Shown: positions 1-6,751 of the stretch, piece after piece
How the letters are laid out: each line of letters starts with the position of its first letter
Numbering within the stretch: position 1 is the stretch's first letter
NCBI GenBank assembly: GCA_946183175.1
Contig: CAMHBH010000115.1
Location: 1-7,044, forward strand
Length of the DNA: 7,044 nucleotides
Direction: 5' to 3'
Source of the DNA: an uncultured Oscillibacter sp.
Lineage (GTDB): Bacteria > Bacillota > Clostridia > Oscillospirales > Oscillospiraceae
Made by a program: the position numbers and the translations under genes
Notes under the pieces: model-generated
What the model was told of the DNA's origin: nothing
The model's input: only the letters and a program-made list of their open reading frames with translations
Databases searched by the model: none

Positions 1-1209
1 ACGCCGGATACACCGGACACGCCCGATACGCCGATAGAACTGACAGTAACGGCCACGGGCTACAGCGGCGTCTATGACGCGCAAACGCACGGAATCACCG
101 TCAGCGCGCCCGTCGGGGCCGCCGTGACGTACAGCGACACCGAAAACGGGACGTATCGGGAGACCAACCCCGCCTACAAAGACGCCGGAGACTACACCGT
201 TTACTACAGAGTAACGGCGGACGGCGCGTCGCCCGTCACCGGAAGCGCCCTCGTACAAATCGGGAAGGCCACGCTCCTGCCCGAACTCGAACTCGTCGAC
301 CGTCACGATGTCAGTCAGCCCCTGAACGCCTGGACTTACCTCACGCCGCACGGTATCCCGAAACTGACCGTCTACCGCAAAAGCCCCGCCGCGCTGTCCG
401 GACTGCCGGCCCGTATCGCTTCCCTGTTCTCCGGCAGAGGCGACATCGTCACGGACTACGGCATAGCCGCGTACCGTTGCCGCGAGAACGGCCACGACTA
501 CAGAATCTTCACCGACAGCGAAGTCGAAACCCTGCCAGTAGGCGAATACACGCTCCGCGTCGACATCCCCGAGAGCCGCAACTATTACGCCGCGTTCGCG
601 GAGGCGTCCTTCCGCGTGACGAAGGCCCCCCATGACGACGTGACCGTCGGCCCGGTTTCCGTGGCGACCGATACGCGCAATCTCACCGGGAATCTGAGCG
701 CGTATCTGGTGGACGAGGCCTCCTGTACGCTCGCCGGGACTTCCGGGAATCTCGTGGCACCGGACAGCGTAGCGTTCGCGGAGACCCGAAACGCCCTCCG
801 CTTTGACACCGCCGCCGTTTCCGGAGGCGCGGAAAGTACCATCAGGGTGACGGTTTCCAGCCGGAACTATCAGGACTATACGATAACTGTCCACCTGACG
901 GCGGGCGAGGCCTTCACGCTCCGCTTTAACAGCAACGGCGGAAGCGAAGTCGCCGGGACGCGGACGCTCCGCGCCGGGGAAGTTGTCGGAACTCTCCCGG
1001 AGACTGCGCGCGCGGGCTACACGTTCGGCGGCTGGTACGAGACGGAGACGCTTTTCACCGCACAGTCGGCCATGCCGGGCAAGGACACCACGCTTTCCGC
1101 CCGCTGGACGCCCAACACCTATACGGTAACGCTCCGCTGCCTGTACGGCGGCATGTCCGGGGCCTACACCGAATGGGCCGCCGTGGAAGGCTCCAACAAT
1201 GAAACCTAG
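1..1209 (+). CDS. Surface protein, N-side fragment, partial; ends at in-frame TAG
   Basis: This is the upstream part of a large modular cell-surface protein; the true start and signal peptide lie left of the window. The frame is open from base 1. It opens with a TPD-type Thr/Pro/Asp linker (1-33), then an MBG-like module (about 37-261; GYSGVYD, AGDYTVYYRV), two less familiar beta-rich stretches (about 265-627 and 628-900), one complete InlB B-type (Listeria-Bacteroides) repeat (913-1107; FNSNGG, GYTFGGWY, LSARW), and the first half of a second such repeat from 1120. Translation stops at TAG 1207-1209 in the middle of that second repeat. The same frame continues past the TAG into the rest of the repeat and on to the SLH anchor. 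If the TAG acts as a stop, the product lacks its wall anchor and would probably be released. Such proteins are usually exported and structural or adhesive; the ligand is unknown. The module assignment is good, the function is not known. Confidence 0.8.
   Translation, partial: TPDTPDTPDTPIELTVTATGYSGVYDAQTHGITVSAPVGAAVTYSDTENGTYRETNPAYKDAGDYTVYYRVTADGASPVTGSALVQIGKATLLPELELVDRHDVSQPLNAWTYLTPHGIPKLTVYRKSPAALSGLPARIASLFSGRGDIVTDYGIAAYRCRENGHDYRIFTDSEVETLPVGEYTLRVDIPESRNYYAAFAEASFRVTKAPHDDVTVGPVSVATDTRNLTGNLSAYLVDEASCTLAGTSGNLVAPDSVAFAETRNALRFDTAAVSGGAESTIRVTVSSRNYQDYTITVHLTAGEAFTLRFNSNGGSEVAGTRTLRAGEVVGTLPETARAGYTFGGWYETETLFTAQSAMPGKDTTLSARWTPNTYTVTLRCLYGGMSGAYTEWAAVEGSNNET
1207..1209 (+). other. 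In-frame TAG interrupting the surface-protein reading frame
   Basis: Bases 1-1206 and 1210-3327 are in the same frame, separated only by this TAG. It falls inside an InlB-type repeat whose first strand (YTVTLRCLYGG) is upstream and whose GYVFLGW core is downstream, so both halves belong to one domain. A single base change from a sense codon (CAG, AAG, GAG, TCG, TTG, TGG, TAC or TAT) would explain it. The other stops visible in the window are TAA, TGA, TGA and TAA; none is TAG, though four stops are too few to argue for recoding. Confidence 0.9.
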
Positions 1210-1242
1210 GTTCGTCCGTTCAGTCCGGACAGCGAGACTTTC

Positions 1243-3327
1243 GTGCTCCCCGAACCGATTCGCAACGGCTACGTGTTCCTCGGCTGGCAGGACGCCAACG
1301 GGAAAACTCTGTTGAGTGTCACAGTCCCGCGGGGCACCGCGGAGAATCTCGTCTACGACGCCACATGGAGAATCGGCGACCGGCGCGGAGAAGTGAGCTT
1401 CGTCAGTGGGGACACGGAGAGCAATATTCGCGGCTTCATGGGCATGACGGAGACCGGACGGGACGCGTCCACCTTCATGCGGGCCATCGCCGCCGCCGAC
1501 GAGACGGTCGTCGGCGCGAACCAGACCAAGAACGTCAAAGCGGAATTGGCCGGGGCGACGTTGCGGAATCTCGTGGGCCGTAACGCGGCGGACTTGAGCG
1601 AGGCGGAACGCGAACTCCAACAGGAACAGACCGTCATTTACAATTCCGTGCGCGGTGTGTACCGGAATGACGAGAGCATCAAGACCGACTACATCGACAT
1701 TCAGGTAAAGAAGACCGTGACCACGCTGGAGGACGGCAACGCGGAGCATACGGAAACCTCCCTGCACGAGACGCCGACCGTGGAAATCCCACTCCGCTAC
1801 GACCTCACGGGACGCTATAACCCGGAGATTGCGCGCTATCACGGCGGCGCGGCGCTCCTGTTCCACAGACTGTCGGAACGCCCCGCGGCCTGCGACGGCT
1901 TAGACGGCTATTACTACGTCTCCGAATGGGGCAGTAACGCGGTTATCTACATTTACAGCATGTATTTCTCGACCTTCAGCGTGACGACTTCCGCGAGAGA
2001 GAACTACCGCGTAAATTTCGAGACCGACGGCGGCACATGGATTGACGACCAGATTCTCCCCAACACGGGCGCACAGCGGGCCACACAGCCCGGGACCGTG
2101 GCCAAATCCGGCCACACCTTCGCCGGCTGGTACACCCTCACGCCCGACGGCACCAAACAGGACTTCGATTTCAACACCGTCATTACAGCCGATACCACGC
2201 TCTACGCCAGATGGGCGGCGGGTTCGACGCCCGCGCCTACTCCAACACCGGCACCGACGCCTTCTTACAGCGGCGGAGGCGGAGGAAGCGCCCCCAGAAC
2301 GTACAAAATTACCGTCACGCCCCCGGAGCACGGGACAGTCACAGCGTCCCTGACGCGCGCAAGTAGCGGGACACAGATTACCATCACGGCCACGCCGGAT
2401 AAGGACTACTCCGCGCAGGGCGTCACGGTACGCACCTCCGCCGGAAAGGACGTGTCGGTTACGCCGAACGCCGACGGCACATTCGGGTACGTCCAGCCCG
2501 CCAGCGACGTGGTTGTGACCGGGGCTTTCGCCGGCGACGCCCCCGGAACGTCCGGTACTCCCGACAGTTCCACCGCTACGGACACCGACGCGCCCGACAG
2601 TCCCACCCCTACGGACACCGACAACTCCAACTCCACGCACGACACCGAACACCCGGTATCCCCCGACGAGACGGGCGTCTCCGATTGGCTCGTCACGGAC
2701 AGCCACCCCGTCTATATCCGCGGATTCACGGACGGCACATTCCGCCCCTACGGCAATGTCACGCGCGCGCAGGTCGCGATGATGTTCTACCGTCTCCTGA
2801 AAAACCAGAACGTCAGCGGGAGCGTGTCCTTCCGCGACATGACCGGGAACGAGTGGTACGCCGAGGCCGTCTACACGCTCTCCAAACTCGGAATCGTGCA
2901 GGGCTACAGCGACGGCACGTTCCACGGCAACGACAGCATTTCCCGCGCGGCCTTTACGGCGATTGCCAGCCGCTTCCTGAAAGCCAACGGACAGACGCTG
3001 ACAGGTTCCGCGCGCTTCTCCGACGTGCCGGAGACCCACTGGGCCTACGACGTGATTGCCCGCGCGGCCTCCTACGGCTGGATTGGCGGCTATGAGGACG
3101 GCACATTCCGCCCGGCGGCACCCATCACCCGCGCGGCGGTGACGGCTATCATGAACAGAATGCTCAACCGCGCCGCCGACGTGGACTACGTGGAAGCGCA
3201 TTTCGCGGAACTCCGGACCTTCACCGACACCCCCGACCATTCCGCGTGGTACTTCTACAATATGATAGAGGCCTCCAACGAACACGCCTTCTCACACGAC
3301 AACAGCGGTCAGGAGCGTTGGAACTAA
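1243..3327 (+). CDS. SLH-domain surface protein, C-side fragment
   Basis: This is the wall-anchoring part of the same surface protein. In-frame homology already starts at 1210, before the first possible start, GTG 1243, which has no Shine-Dalgarno sequence, so it probably is not an independent gene. It holds the second half of InlB-type repeat 2 (to 1368); a long beta-rich region ending in YIYSMYFSTFSV (about 1369-1990), a style common in clostridial surface proteins; InlB-type repeat 3 (2005-2214; GHTFAGWY, LYARW); a Thr/Pro-Ala then Gly5 linker (2227-2289); a bacterial-repeat module (2302-2535); an Asp/Ser/Thr-rich linker (about 2536-2685); and three SLH modules (about 2686-2799, 2830-2979, 3016-3165) with DGTF motifs and TRAQ/SRAA/TRAA in the cell-wall-polymer-binding position. 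A short SLH-like tail (3220-3324; SAWYFYN, EASNEHAF) ends the protein at TAA. The known SLH role is non-covalent binding to secondary cell-wall polymer. Without the upstream part it has no signal peptide and would not be exported. Confidence 0.85.
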   Translation: MLPEPIRNGYVFLGWQDANGKTLLSVTVPRGTAENLVYDATWRIGDRRGEVSFVSGDTESNIRGFMGMTETGRDASTFMRAIAAADETVVGANQTKNVKAELAGATLRNLVGRNAADLSEAERELQQEQTVIYNSVRGVYRNDESIKTDYIDIQVKKTVTTLEDGNAEHTETSLHETPTVEIPLRYDLTGRYNPEIARYHGGAALLFHRLSERPAACDGLDGYYYVSEWGSNAVIYIYSMYFSTFSVTTSARENYRVNFETDGGTWIDDQILPNTGAQRATQPGTVAKSGHTFAGWYTLTPDGTKQDFDFNTVITADTTLYARWAAGSTPAPTPTPAPTPSYSGGGGGSAPRTYKITVTPPEHGTVTASLTRASSGTQITITATPDKDYSAQGVTVRTSAGKDVSVTPNADGTFGYVQPASDVVVTGAFAGDAPGTSGTPDSSTATDTDAPDSPTPTDTDNSNSTHDTEHPVSPDETGVSDWLVTDSHPVYIRGFTDGTFRPYGNVTRAQVAMMFYRLLKNQNVSGSVSFRDMTGNEWYAEAVYTLSKLGIVQGYSDGTFHGNDSISRAAFTAIASRFLKANGQTLTGSARFSDVPETHWAYDVIARAASYGWIGGYEDGTFRPAAPITRAAVTAIMNRMLNRAADVDYVEAHFAELRTFTDTPDHSAWYFYNMIEASNEHAFSHDNSGQERWN
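2560..2625 (+). repeat. Two tandem 33-bp imperfect repeats in the linker
   Basis: Two adjacent 33-base units (2560-2592 and 2593-2625) encode PDSSTATDTDA and PDSPTPTDTDN. They form the core of the acidic, disordered linker between the bacterial-repeat module and the first SLH module. Such linkers act as spacers; the unit number could vary between strains. Confidence 0.75.
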
Positions 3328-3358
3328 TCGGTTTCGCCGCCTCCCGCCATAGAACGAC

Positions 3359-3386
3359 GCCCCCTCCGTCACACGACGGAGGGGGC
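3359..3386 (+). terminator. Perfect 12-bp hairpin after the surface-protein gene
   Basis: The arms GCCCCCTCCGTC (3359-3370) and GACGGAGGGGGC (3375-3386) pair without mismatch around the loop ACAC. The hairpin begins 32 bases after the TAA of the surface-protein gene and precedes the rnj promoter, as expected of a transcription terminator. It has no T-tract on the plus strand, so it may be a pause or RNA-stability hairpin rather than a classical intrinsic terminator. Confidence 0.7.
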
Positions 3387-3504
3387 TGAACTAACCCCTA
3401 TGCCGTGGCCGGGGGCCCCGCCAACGGATTTTACATATACTGGCAAAGGCGTCGGCAAGGCGCGCTCCGGGCGTACTTCCCGACAAAAACTCCGAAATTC
3501 CCTC

Positions 3505-3533
3505 TTGCAATCGCCCCGCAAAACAGGTATACT
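3505..3533 (+). promoter_or_regulatory. SigA-type promoter for rnj
   Basis: TTGCAA (3505-3510) and TATACT (3528-3533) are separated by exactly 17 bases, each box one mismatch from the housekeeping consensus TTGACA / TATAAT. Transcription would start around 3540, giving a leader of about 215-220 nt before rnj. It is the only strong promoter I see in the intergenic region. Confidence 0.7.
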
Positions 3534-3756
3534 AGGATTCTCTTGTTCCGGTCATATGCGCCGGCTTTGATAACTTGTATTTTACCGCGGAGCGCCGCTT
3601 CCCGCGGTCAAATAATAGACAGCGGAATACCGATTGCGGGGGCGTAAACCATTCCCGCGCGGCGATACGGGGCCGCGCGGCAAAGGGGCGTCTATGGTTT
3701 TCGCGCCCTTCCCCGCCGGGCCGCTGAAGACTTGTAAAGGAGTATTAGCGAATTTT
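3534..3756 (+). promoter_or_regulatory. Long structured 5' leader of rnj
   Basis: Between the predicted promoter and the rnj ATG lie about 220 bases with two perfect inverted repeats: ACCGCGG / CCGCGGT (3584-3590 and 3602-3608, 11-nt loop) and CCGCGCGGC / GCCGCGCGG (3655-3663 and 3672-3680, 8-nt loop). Neither is followed by a T-tract. AAAGGAG at 3736-3742 is the best ribosome-binding site, 14 bases before ATG 3757, which is longer than usual. A second ATG at 3694, in frame with rnj and preceded by AAAGGGG at 3682-3688, could give a 21-residue extension. I recognise no known riboswitch class. A regulatory role is inferred only from the length and structure. Confidence 0.45.
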
Positions 3757-5415
3757 ATGGCAGAAAAACTGAAAATTATCCCCCTCGGCGGCCTCAACGA
3801 AATCGGGAAGAATATGACCGTCTACGAGTACGGCGGGGAAAGCATCGTCGTCGACTGCGGCATGGCCTTTCCGGAGGATGACATGTACGGCATTGACAGC
3901 GTGATTCCCGACATCACCTGGCTGGTCAAGAACCGCGCCCACATCCGGGGACTGTTCATCACCCACGCCCACGAGGACCATGTGGGCGCGATTCCCCATG
4001 TGCTCAAACAGGTCAATATGCCCATCTACTGCACCCGCCTGACCGCCGGGCTTATCAAGCTCAAACTGGAGGAGCACGACTTACTCCAGACGACGAAACT
4101 GATTACCGTACAGGCCGGGGAGAGCGTGCGCGCAGGGAAATTTACGGTGGAGTTCATCCACGTCAACCACTCCATCGCCGATTCCGTCGCCTTCGCCATC
4201 CATACCAAAATGGGCACCGTCATTCATACCGGCGACTTCAAAATCGACTCGACCCCCATCGACGGGGAAGTGATTGACTTGGCGCGCTTCGGCGAACTGG
4301 GCCGCGAGGGCGTACTGTGCCTGTGCGCCGACTCGACGAACGTCGAACGCCCCGGCTACACCATGAGCGAGCGCGCCGTCGGCGAGACGTTCTTCCGGCA
4401 GTTCCAGGGCTGCGCGGAACGCGTCCTTGTGACGACCTTCGCCTCGAACGTCCACCGTATCCAGCAGGTACTCGACGCCGCCGCCGCGTGCGGGCGGAAA
4501 GTCGCGGTGACGGGCCGCTCCATGGAGAACATTATGCGCGTCTCCGTGGAACTCGGCTATATGAAAGTCCCGCGCAATACGCTGACGGACATCAACCGCC
4601 TGAAGGCCCTCCCCCGCGACAAACAGGTGATTGTCACGACGGGTTCCCAGGGCGAGGAAATGAGCGCGCTGTACCGTATGGCCTTCTCGATTCACAAGCA
4701 GGTCGAACTCGGCCCCGGCGACAAGGTCATTATTTCCGCCTCGGCGATTCCCGGCAACGAGGTCACCGTCAGCCGCGTGATTAACGAGCTCTTCAAGAAG
4801 GGCGTGAAGGTCGTTTACAACAAGGCCGATATGCTCCACGTCTCGGGGCACGCCTGCCAGGAGGAATTGAAAATCATCCACGCGCTGACGAAACCGCAGT
4901 TCTTCGTACCGCTCCACGGCGAACAGAGGATGTTGCAAATCCACTGCCAGCTCGCCCAGCAGATGGGCATGGAGCGCAACCGGATTGCCATTGCCGAAAA
5001 CGGCTCCGTCATCGAGATTACGCCCCGGACTATCAAATTCGGGACGCCCGTCCCCGCCGGGGAAATCTACGTCGACGGCTCCGGCGTGGGCGACGTGGGC
5101 GCGGTGGTCATGCGCGACCGCCGACGCCTCGCGGAAGACGGTATGGTTGTTATCGTGCTCCCGATTTCCTCCCGCGACGGCGGATTACTCGCCGCGCCGG
5201 AAATCATCACGCGCGGGTTTATCTACGTCAAGGAATCCGGCGACATGATGCACGAGTTGCAGTCCGTGGCGACGGAGGCGGCGGAGTCGGTCAGCCCGCG
5301 CCGCCCCCGCGACGACGGCGAATTACGCGGCGCGGTCAAGGCGGCGGTCAGCGGCTACCTCTACAAGAATACCCGCCGCAGTCCGATGGTGATTCCCGTC
5401 GTCACCCGGCTGTGA
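3757..5415 (+). CDS. rnj: Ribonuclease J
   Basis: RNase J is a metallo-beta-lactamase/beta-CASP ribonuclease with endonuclease and 5'-3' exonuclease activity that matures rRNA and degrades mRNA in the cytoplasm of Firmicutes. The product is 552 residues, close to the 555 of B. subtilis RNase J1. The zinc-binding motif HAHEDH is at residues 70-75, with the further ligands His138 (VNHSIADS) and Asp160 (HTGDFKID). The beta-CASP region follows (SQGEEMSALYRMA, SASAIPGNE), then HVSGHA with His365, PLHGEQ, and the C-terminal domain ending SPMVIPVV. ATG 3757 was chosen because MAEKLKIIPLGG is where family similarity begins; the frame extends upstream to TTG 3634 and ATG 3694, but those residues show no family similarity. 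All catalytic residues appear present. The gene is expressed from the promoter at 3505-3533 and may be read through into serC. J1 and J2 paralogues cannot be told apart here. Confidence 0.95.
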   Translation: MAEKLKIIPLGGLNEIGKNMTVYEYGGESIVVDCGMAFPEDDMYGIDSVIPDITWLVKNRAHIRGLFITHAHEDHVGAIPHVLKQVNMPIYCTRLTAGLIKLKLEEHDLLQTTKLITVQAGESVRAGKFTVEFIHVNHSIADSVAFAIHTKMGTVIHTGDFKIDSTPIDGEVIDLARFGELGREGVLCLCADSTNVERPGYTMSERAVGETFFRQFQGCAERVLVTTFASNVHRIQQVLDAAAACGRKVAVTGRSMENIMRVSVELGYMKVPRNTLTDINRLKALPRDKQVIVTTGSQGEEMSALYRMAFSIHKQVELGPGDKVIISASAIPGNEVTVSRVINELFKKGVKVVYNKADMLHVSGHACQEELKIIHALTKPQFFVPLHGEQRMLQIHCQLAQQMGMERNRIAIAENGSVIEITPRTIKFGTPVPAGEIYVDGSGVGDVGAVVMRDRRRLAEDGMVVIVLPISSRDGGLLAAPEIITRGFIYVKESGDMMHELQSVATEAAESVSPRRPRDDGELRGAVKAAVSGYLYKNTRRSPMVIPVVTRL

Positions 5416-5418
5416 AAC

Positions 5419-5469
5419 GCCCTCCGCCGCTTCGCGCGCCCCACGGAGTGCGCAAGGCGACGGAGGGGC
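5419..5469 (+). terminator. Long imperfect hairpin between rnj and serC
   Basis: The arm starting at 5419 (GCCCTCCGCCGC) pairs with GCGACGGAGGGGC at 5457-5469, with one bulge and one C-A mismatch. The stem can extend inward through CTT/AAG and GCGC/GCGC. It begins four bases after the rnj stop. There is no T-tract, so it could be a partial terminator or a processing/stability element that tunes serC expression. I see no promoter between it and serC. Confidence 0.5.
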
Positions 5470-5484
5470 AAACCAATCTGTTTC

Positions 5485-5491
5485 AAGGGAG
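5485..5491 (+). promoter_or_regulatory. Ribosome-binding site fixing the GTG start of serC
   Basis: AAGGGAG lies nine bases before GTG 5501. Together with the conserved N-terminus right after that codon (KYGRVYNFSAGPA), it settles the non-ATG start of serC. Confidence 0.75.
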
Positions 5492-5500
5492 TAAACCACT

Positions 5501-6589
5501 GTGAAGTACGGACGAGTATACAACTTTTCAGCCGGCCCGGCCATCATGCCGGAACCCGTATTGGAGGAAATCGCGGCGGAGGTGCTCAACTACCACGGAA
5601 GCGGCATGAGCGTCATGGAGATGAGCCACCGTTCCGCCGTGTTCCAGAAAATCCGCGACGACGCCGAGGCCGACTTGCGCAAACTCCTGAACGTTCCCGA
5701 CAACTACCGCGTACTGTTCATCCAGGGCGGCGGGACACTGCAATTTTCCATGGTTCCTATCAATCTCCTGAGCGGCGGCACCGCCTGTTACATCGAGAGC
5801 GGCGCGTGGTCTCACAAGGCCATTCCCGAGGCCAAACGTTACGGCAATGTCATTGTGTCGGCGTCGTCCGCCGACCGGAATTTCTCCTACGTCCCGGACT
5901 GCTCCGCGCTGACGTTCCCCGCCGGTACCGATTACGTCTACGTCTGCGAAAACGAGACGATTCACGGTACCACATTCTGGAATCTGCCGGACACGCACGG
6001 CGTCCCGCTGGTGTCCGACCAGTCGTCGATGTTCCTGTCGCGCCCGTGCGACGTGTCGCGCTACGGCCTGATTTTCGCGGGCGTACAGAAGAACGTCGGC
6101 CCCGCCGGGATGACGATTGTGATTGTGCGCGGCGACCTCGTCCGCGACGACCTGGACCCGAAAGTCCCGCTCTACCTGCGCTACAAGACGCACGCCGACA
6201 ACGATTCCATGTACAACACGCCCAACTGCTGGTCTCTGTACTGTTGCGGGAAGGTGTTCCGGTACCTGCTGGAACTCGGCGGGCTGGAGGAAATGGAGCG
6301 CCGCAACCGCGAAAAGGCCGCGATTCTGTACGATTTTCTAGACAGCAGTCAGTTTTTCCGGGGCACGGCGGAGAAGGCCGACCGTTCGCTGATGAATGTG
6401 CCGTTCGTGACGCCCTCGCCCGCACAGGACGCCGAAGTTGTCGCGGCGGCGAAGGCCGCCGGGCTGGAAAACCTGAAAGGCCACAAGAGCGTGGGCGGAC
6501 TGCGGGCCTCGATTTTCAACGCCATGCCCAAAGAGGGCGTAGAGGCGCTGGTCGCGTTTCTTGACAAGTACGAAAAGGCCCACGCGTGA
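5501..6589 (+). CDS. serC: Phosphoserine aminotransferase
   Basis: SerC is a cytoplasmic class V, PLP-dependent aminotransferase that makes O-phosphoserine from 3-phosphohydroxypyruvate with glutamate, the second step of serine synthesis; it can also act in pyridoxal phosphate synthesis. The 362-residue product is the usual family length (about 360). Visible landmarks are the N-terminal NFSAGPA (8-14), GGGT (76-79), the PLP-stacking Trp103 in GAWS, Thr153 in NETIHGT, Asp173 for the PLP ring nitrogen, the Schiff-base Lys197 in GVQKNVGPAG, HADNDSMYNTP, and the C-terminal GHKSVGGLRASIFNAMP with the substrate-binding Arg. The start is GTG. The gene is 85 bases after rnj on the same strand and has no visible promoter, so it may share the rnj transcript. 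serA, its frequent neighbour in Clostridia, is not next to it: downstream lies a hairpin and the convergent cotJ genes. All key residues are present. Confidence 0.95.
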   Translation: MKYGRVYNFSAGPAIMPEPVLEEIAAEVLNYHGSGMSVMEMSHRSAVFQKIRDDAEADLRKLLNVPDNYRVLFIQGGGTLQFSMVPINLLSGGTACYIESGAWSHKAIPEAKRYGNVIVSASSADRNFSYVPDCSALTFPAGTDYVYVCENETIHGTTFWNLPDTHGVPLVSDQSSMFLSRPCDVSRYGLIFAGVQKNVGPAGMTIVIVRGDLVRDDLDPKVPLYLRYKTHADNDSMYNTPNCWSLYCCGKVFRYLLELGGLEEMERRNREKAAILYDFLDSSQFFRGTAEKADRSLMNVPFVTPSPAQDAEVVAAAKAAGLENLKGHKSVGGLRASIFNAMPKEGVEALVAFLDKYEKAHA

Positions 6590-6593
6590 CAAG

Positions 6594-6628
6594 AGCCGCC
6601 GTTCTCCGGAATCCCGGGGGCGGCGGTT
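6594..6628 (+). terminator. Hairpin after serC
   Basis: AGCCGCCG (6594-6601) pairs with CGGCGGTT (6621-6628), including one G-T wobble, around a 19-nt loop, and is followed by only a short TTT. It starts four bases after the serC stop and would separate serC from the convergent cotJ genes. The weak T-tract lowers confidence. Confidence 0.5.
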
Positions 6629-6658
6629 TCCCGCGTATCGTAGTCTATCGGCGTATGT

Positions 6659-6751
6659 ACCCCCGTACTGGGAAATGATAATCGCGGCGAGTTTCGGGTT
6701 GGGGTTCTGTATCCGAACCGGGTACTGCAGCTTCTTCTCATAGACAAACAT
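6659..6751 (-). pseudogene. cotJC: Truncated cotJC, spore-coat protein (manganese-catalase family), 5' end only
   Basis: The frame starting at ATG 6751-6749 reads MFVYEKKLQYPV and then NPNPKLA and IIISQYGG, the conserved N-terminus of CotJC, a spore-coat protein of the manganese-catalase (ferritin-like) family of about 190 residues. Family similarity ends at residue 31 (Gly, 6661-6659). The expected continuation with PDGELAAS, RYLSQR and the metal-binding helices is absent from every frame. The start codon overlaps the cotJB stop as TAATG, and GGGAGGG (6766-6760) sits eight bases upstream, so the translation-initiation signals are intact. The frame then runs on without family similarity for about 107 codons, antisense to the 3' end of serC, to a stop at about 6338. 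The remnant cannot carry the catalase-like core. A deletion, a rearrangement or an assembly join near 6629-6659 would explain it. Confidence 0.8.

Larger units (their letters stand above)
3328..3756. other. 429-bp intergenic region between the surface-protein gene and rnj
   Basis: This stretch holds, in order, a perfect terminator-like hairpin (3359-3386), an unassigned part (3387-3504) in which I see no gene or clear signal, a SigA-type promoter (3505-3533), and a long leader with two GC-rich inverted repeats (3584-3608 and 3655-3680). A short open frame at 3405-3647 overlaps the promoter and does not look like a protein. Confidence 0.7.

Noticed and set aside
1900..3285. A 461-codon open frame on the minus strand opposite the SLH gene
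   Set aside because: It mirrors the codon bias of a GC-rich gene; the translation is low-complexity (Val/Gly/Arg-rich) with no domain, while the plus strand has clear SLH modules.
3575..3608. A possible T-box leader, because ACCGCGG resembles the end of the T-box sequence
   Set aside because: The preceding AGGGTGG part is absent, there is no following terminator with a T-tract, and rnj is not an aminoacylation or amino-acid gene.
3405..3647. An 80-codon plus-strand frame in the intergenic region
   Set aside because: It has no ribosome-binding site, overlaps the promoter and the first leader hairpin, and its product resembles no protein.
4081..4944. A 287-codon minus-strand frame opposite rnj
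   Set aside because: It lies entirely within RNase J, whose motifs are unambiguous; the antisense product has no recognisable features.
5528..6564. Large overlapping frames on both strands inside serC
   Set aside because: Arg/Gly-rich shadow translations of serC with no domain signature.
6629..6658. Possible residual CotJC similarity after residue 31 (an LRY triplet resembling the family RYLSQR region)
   Set aside because: The match is only three residues, uses codons rare in the neighbouring genes (AGA, CTA, CGA), and nothing around it fits the family.
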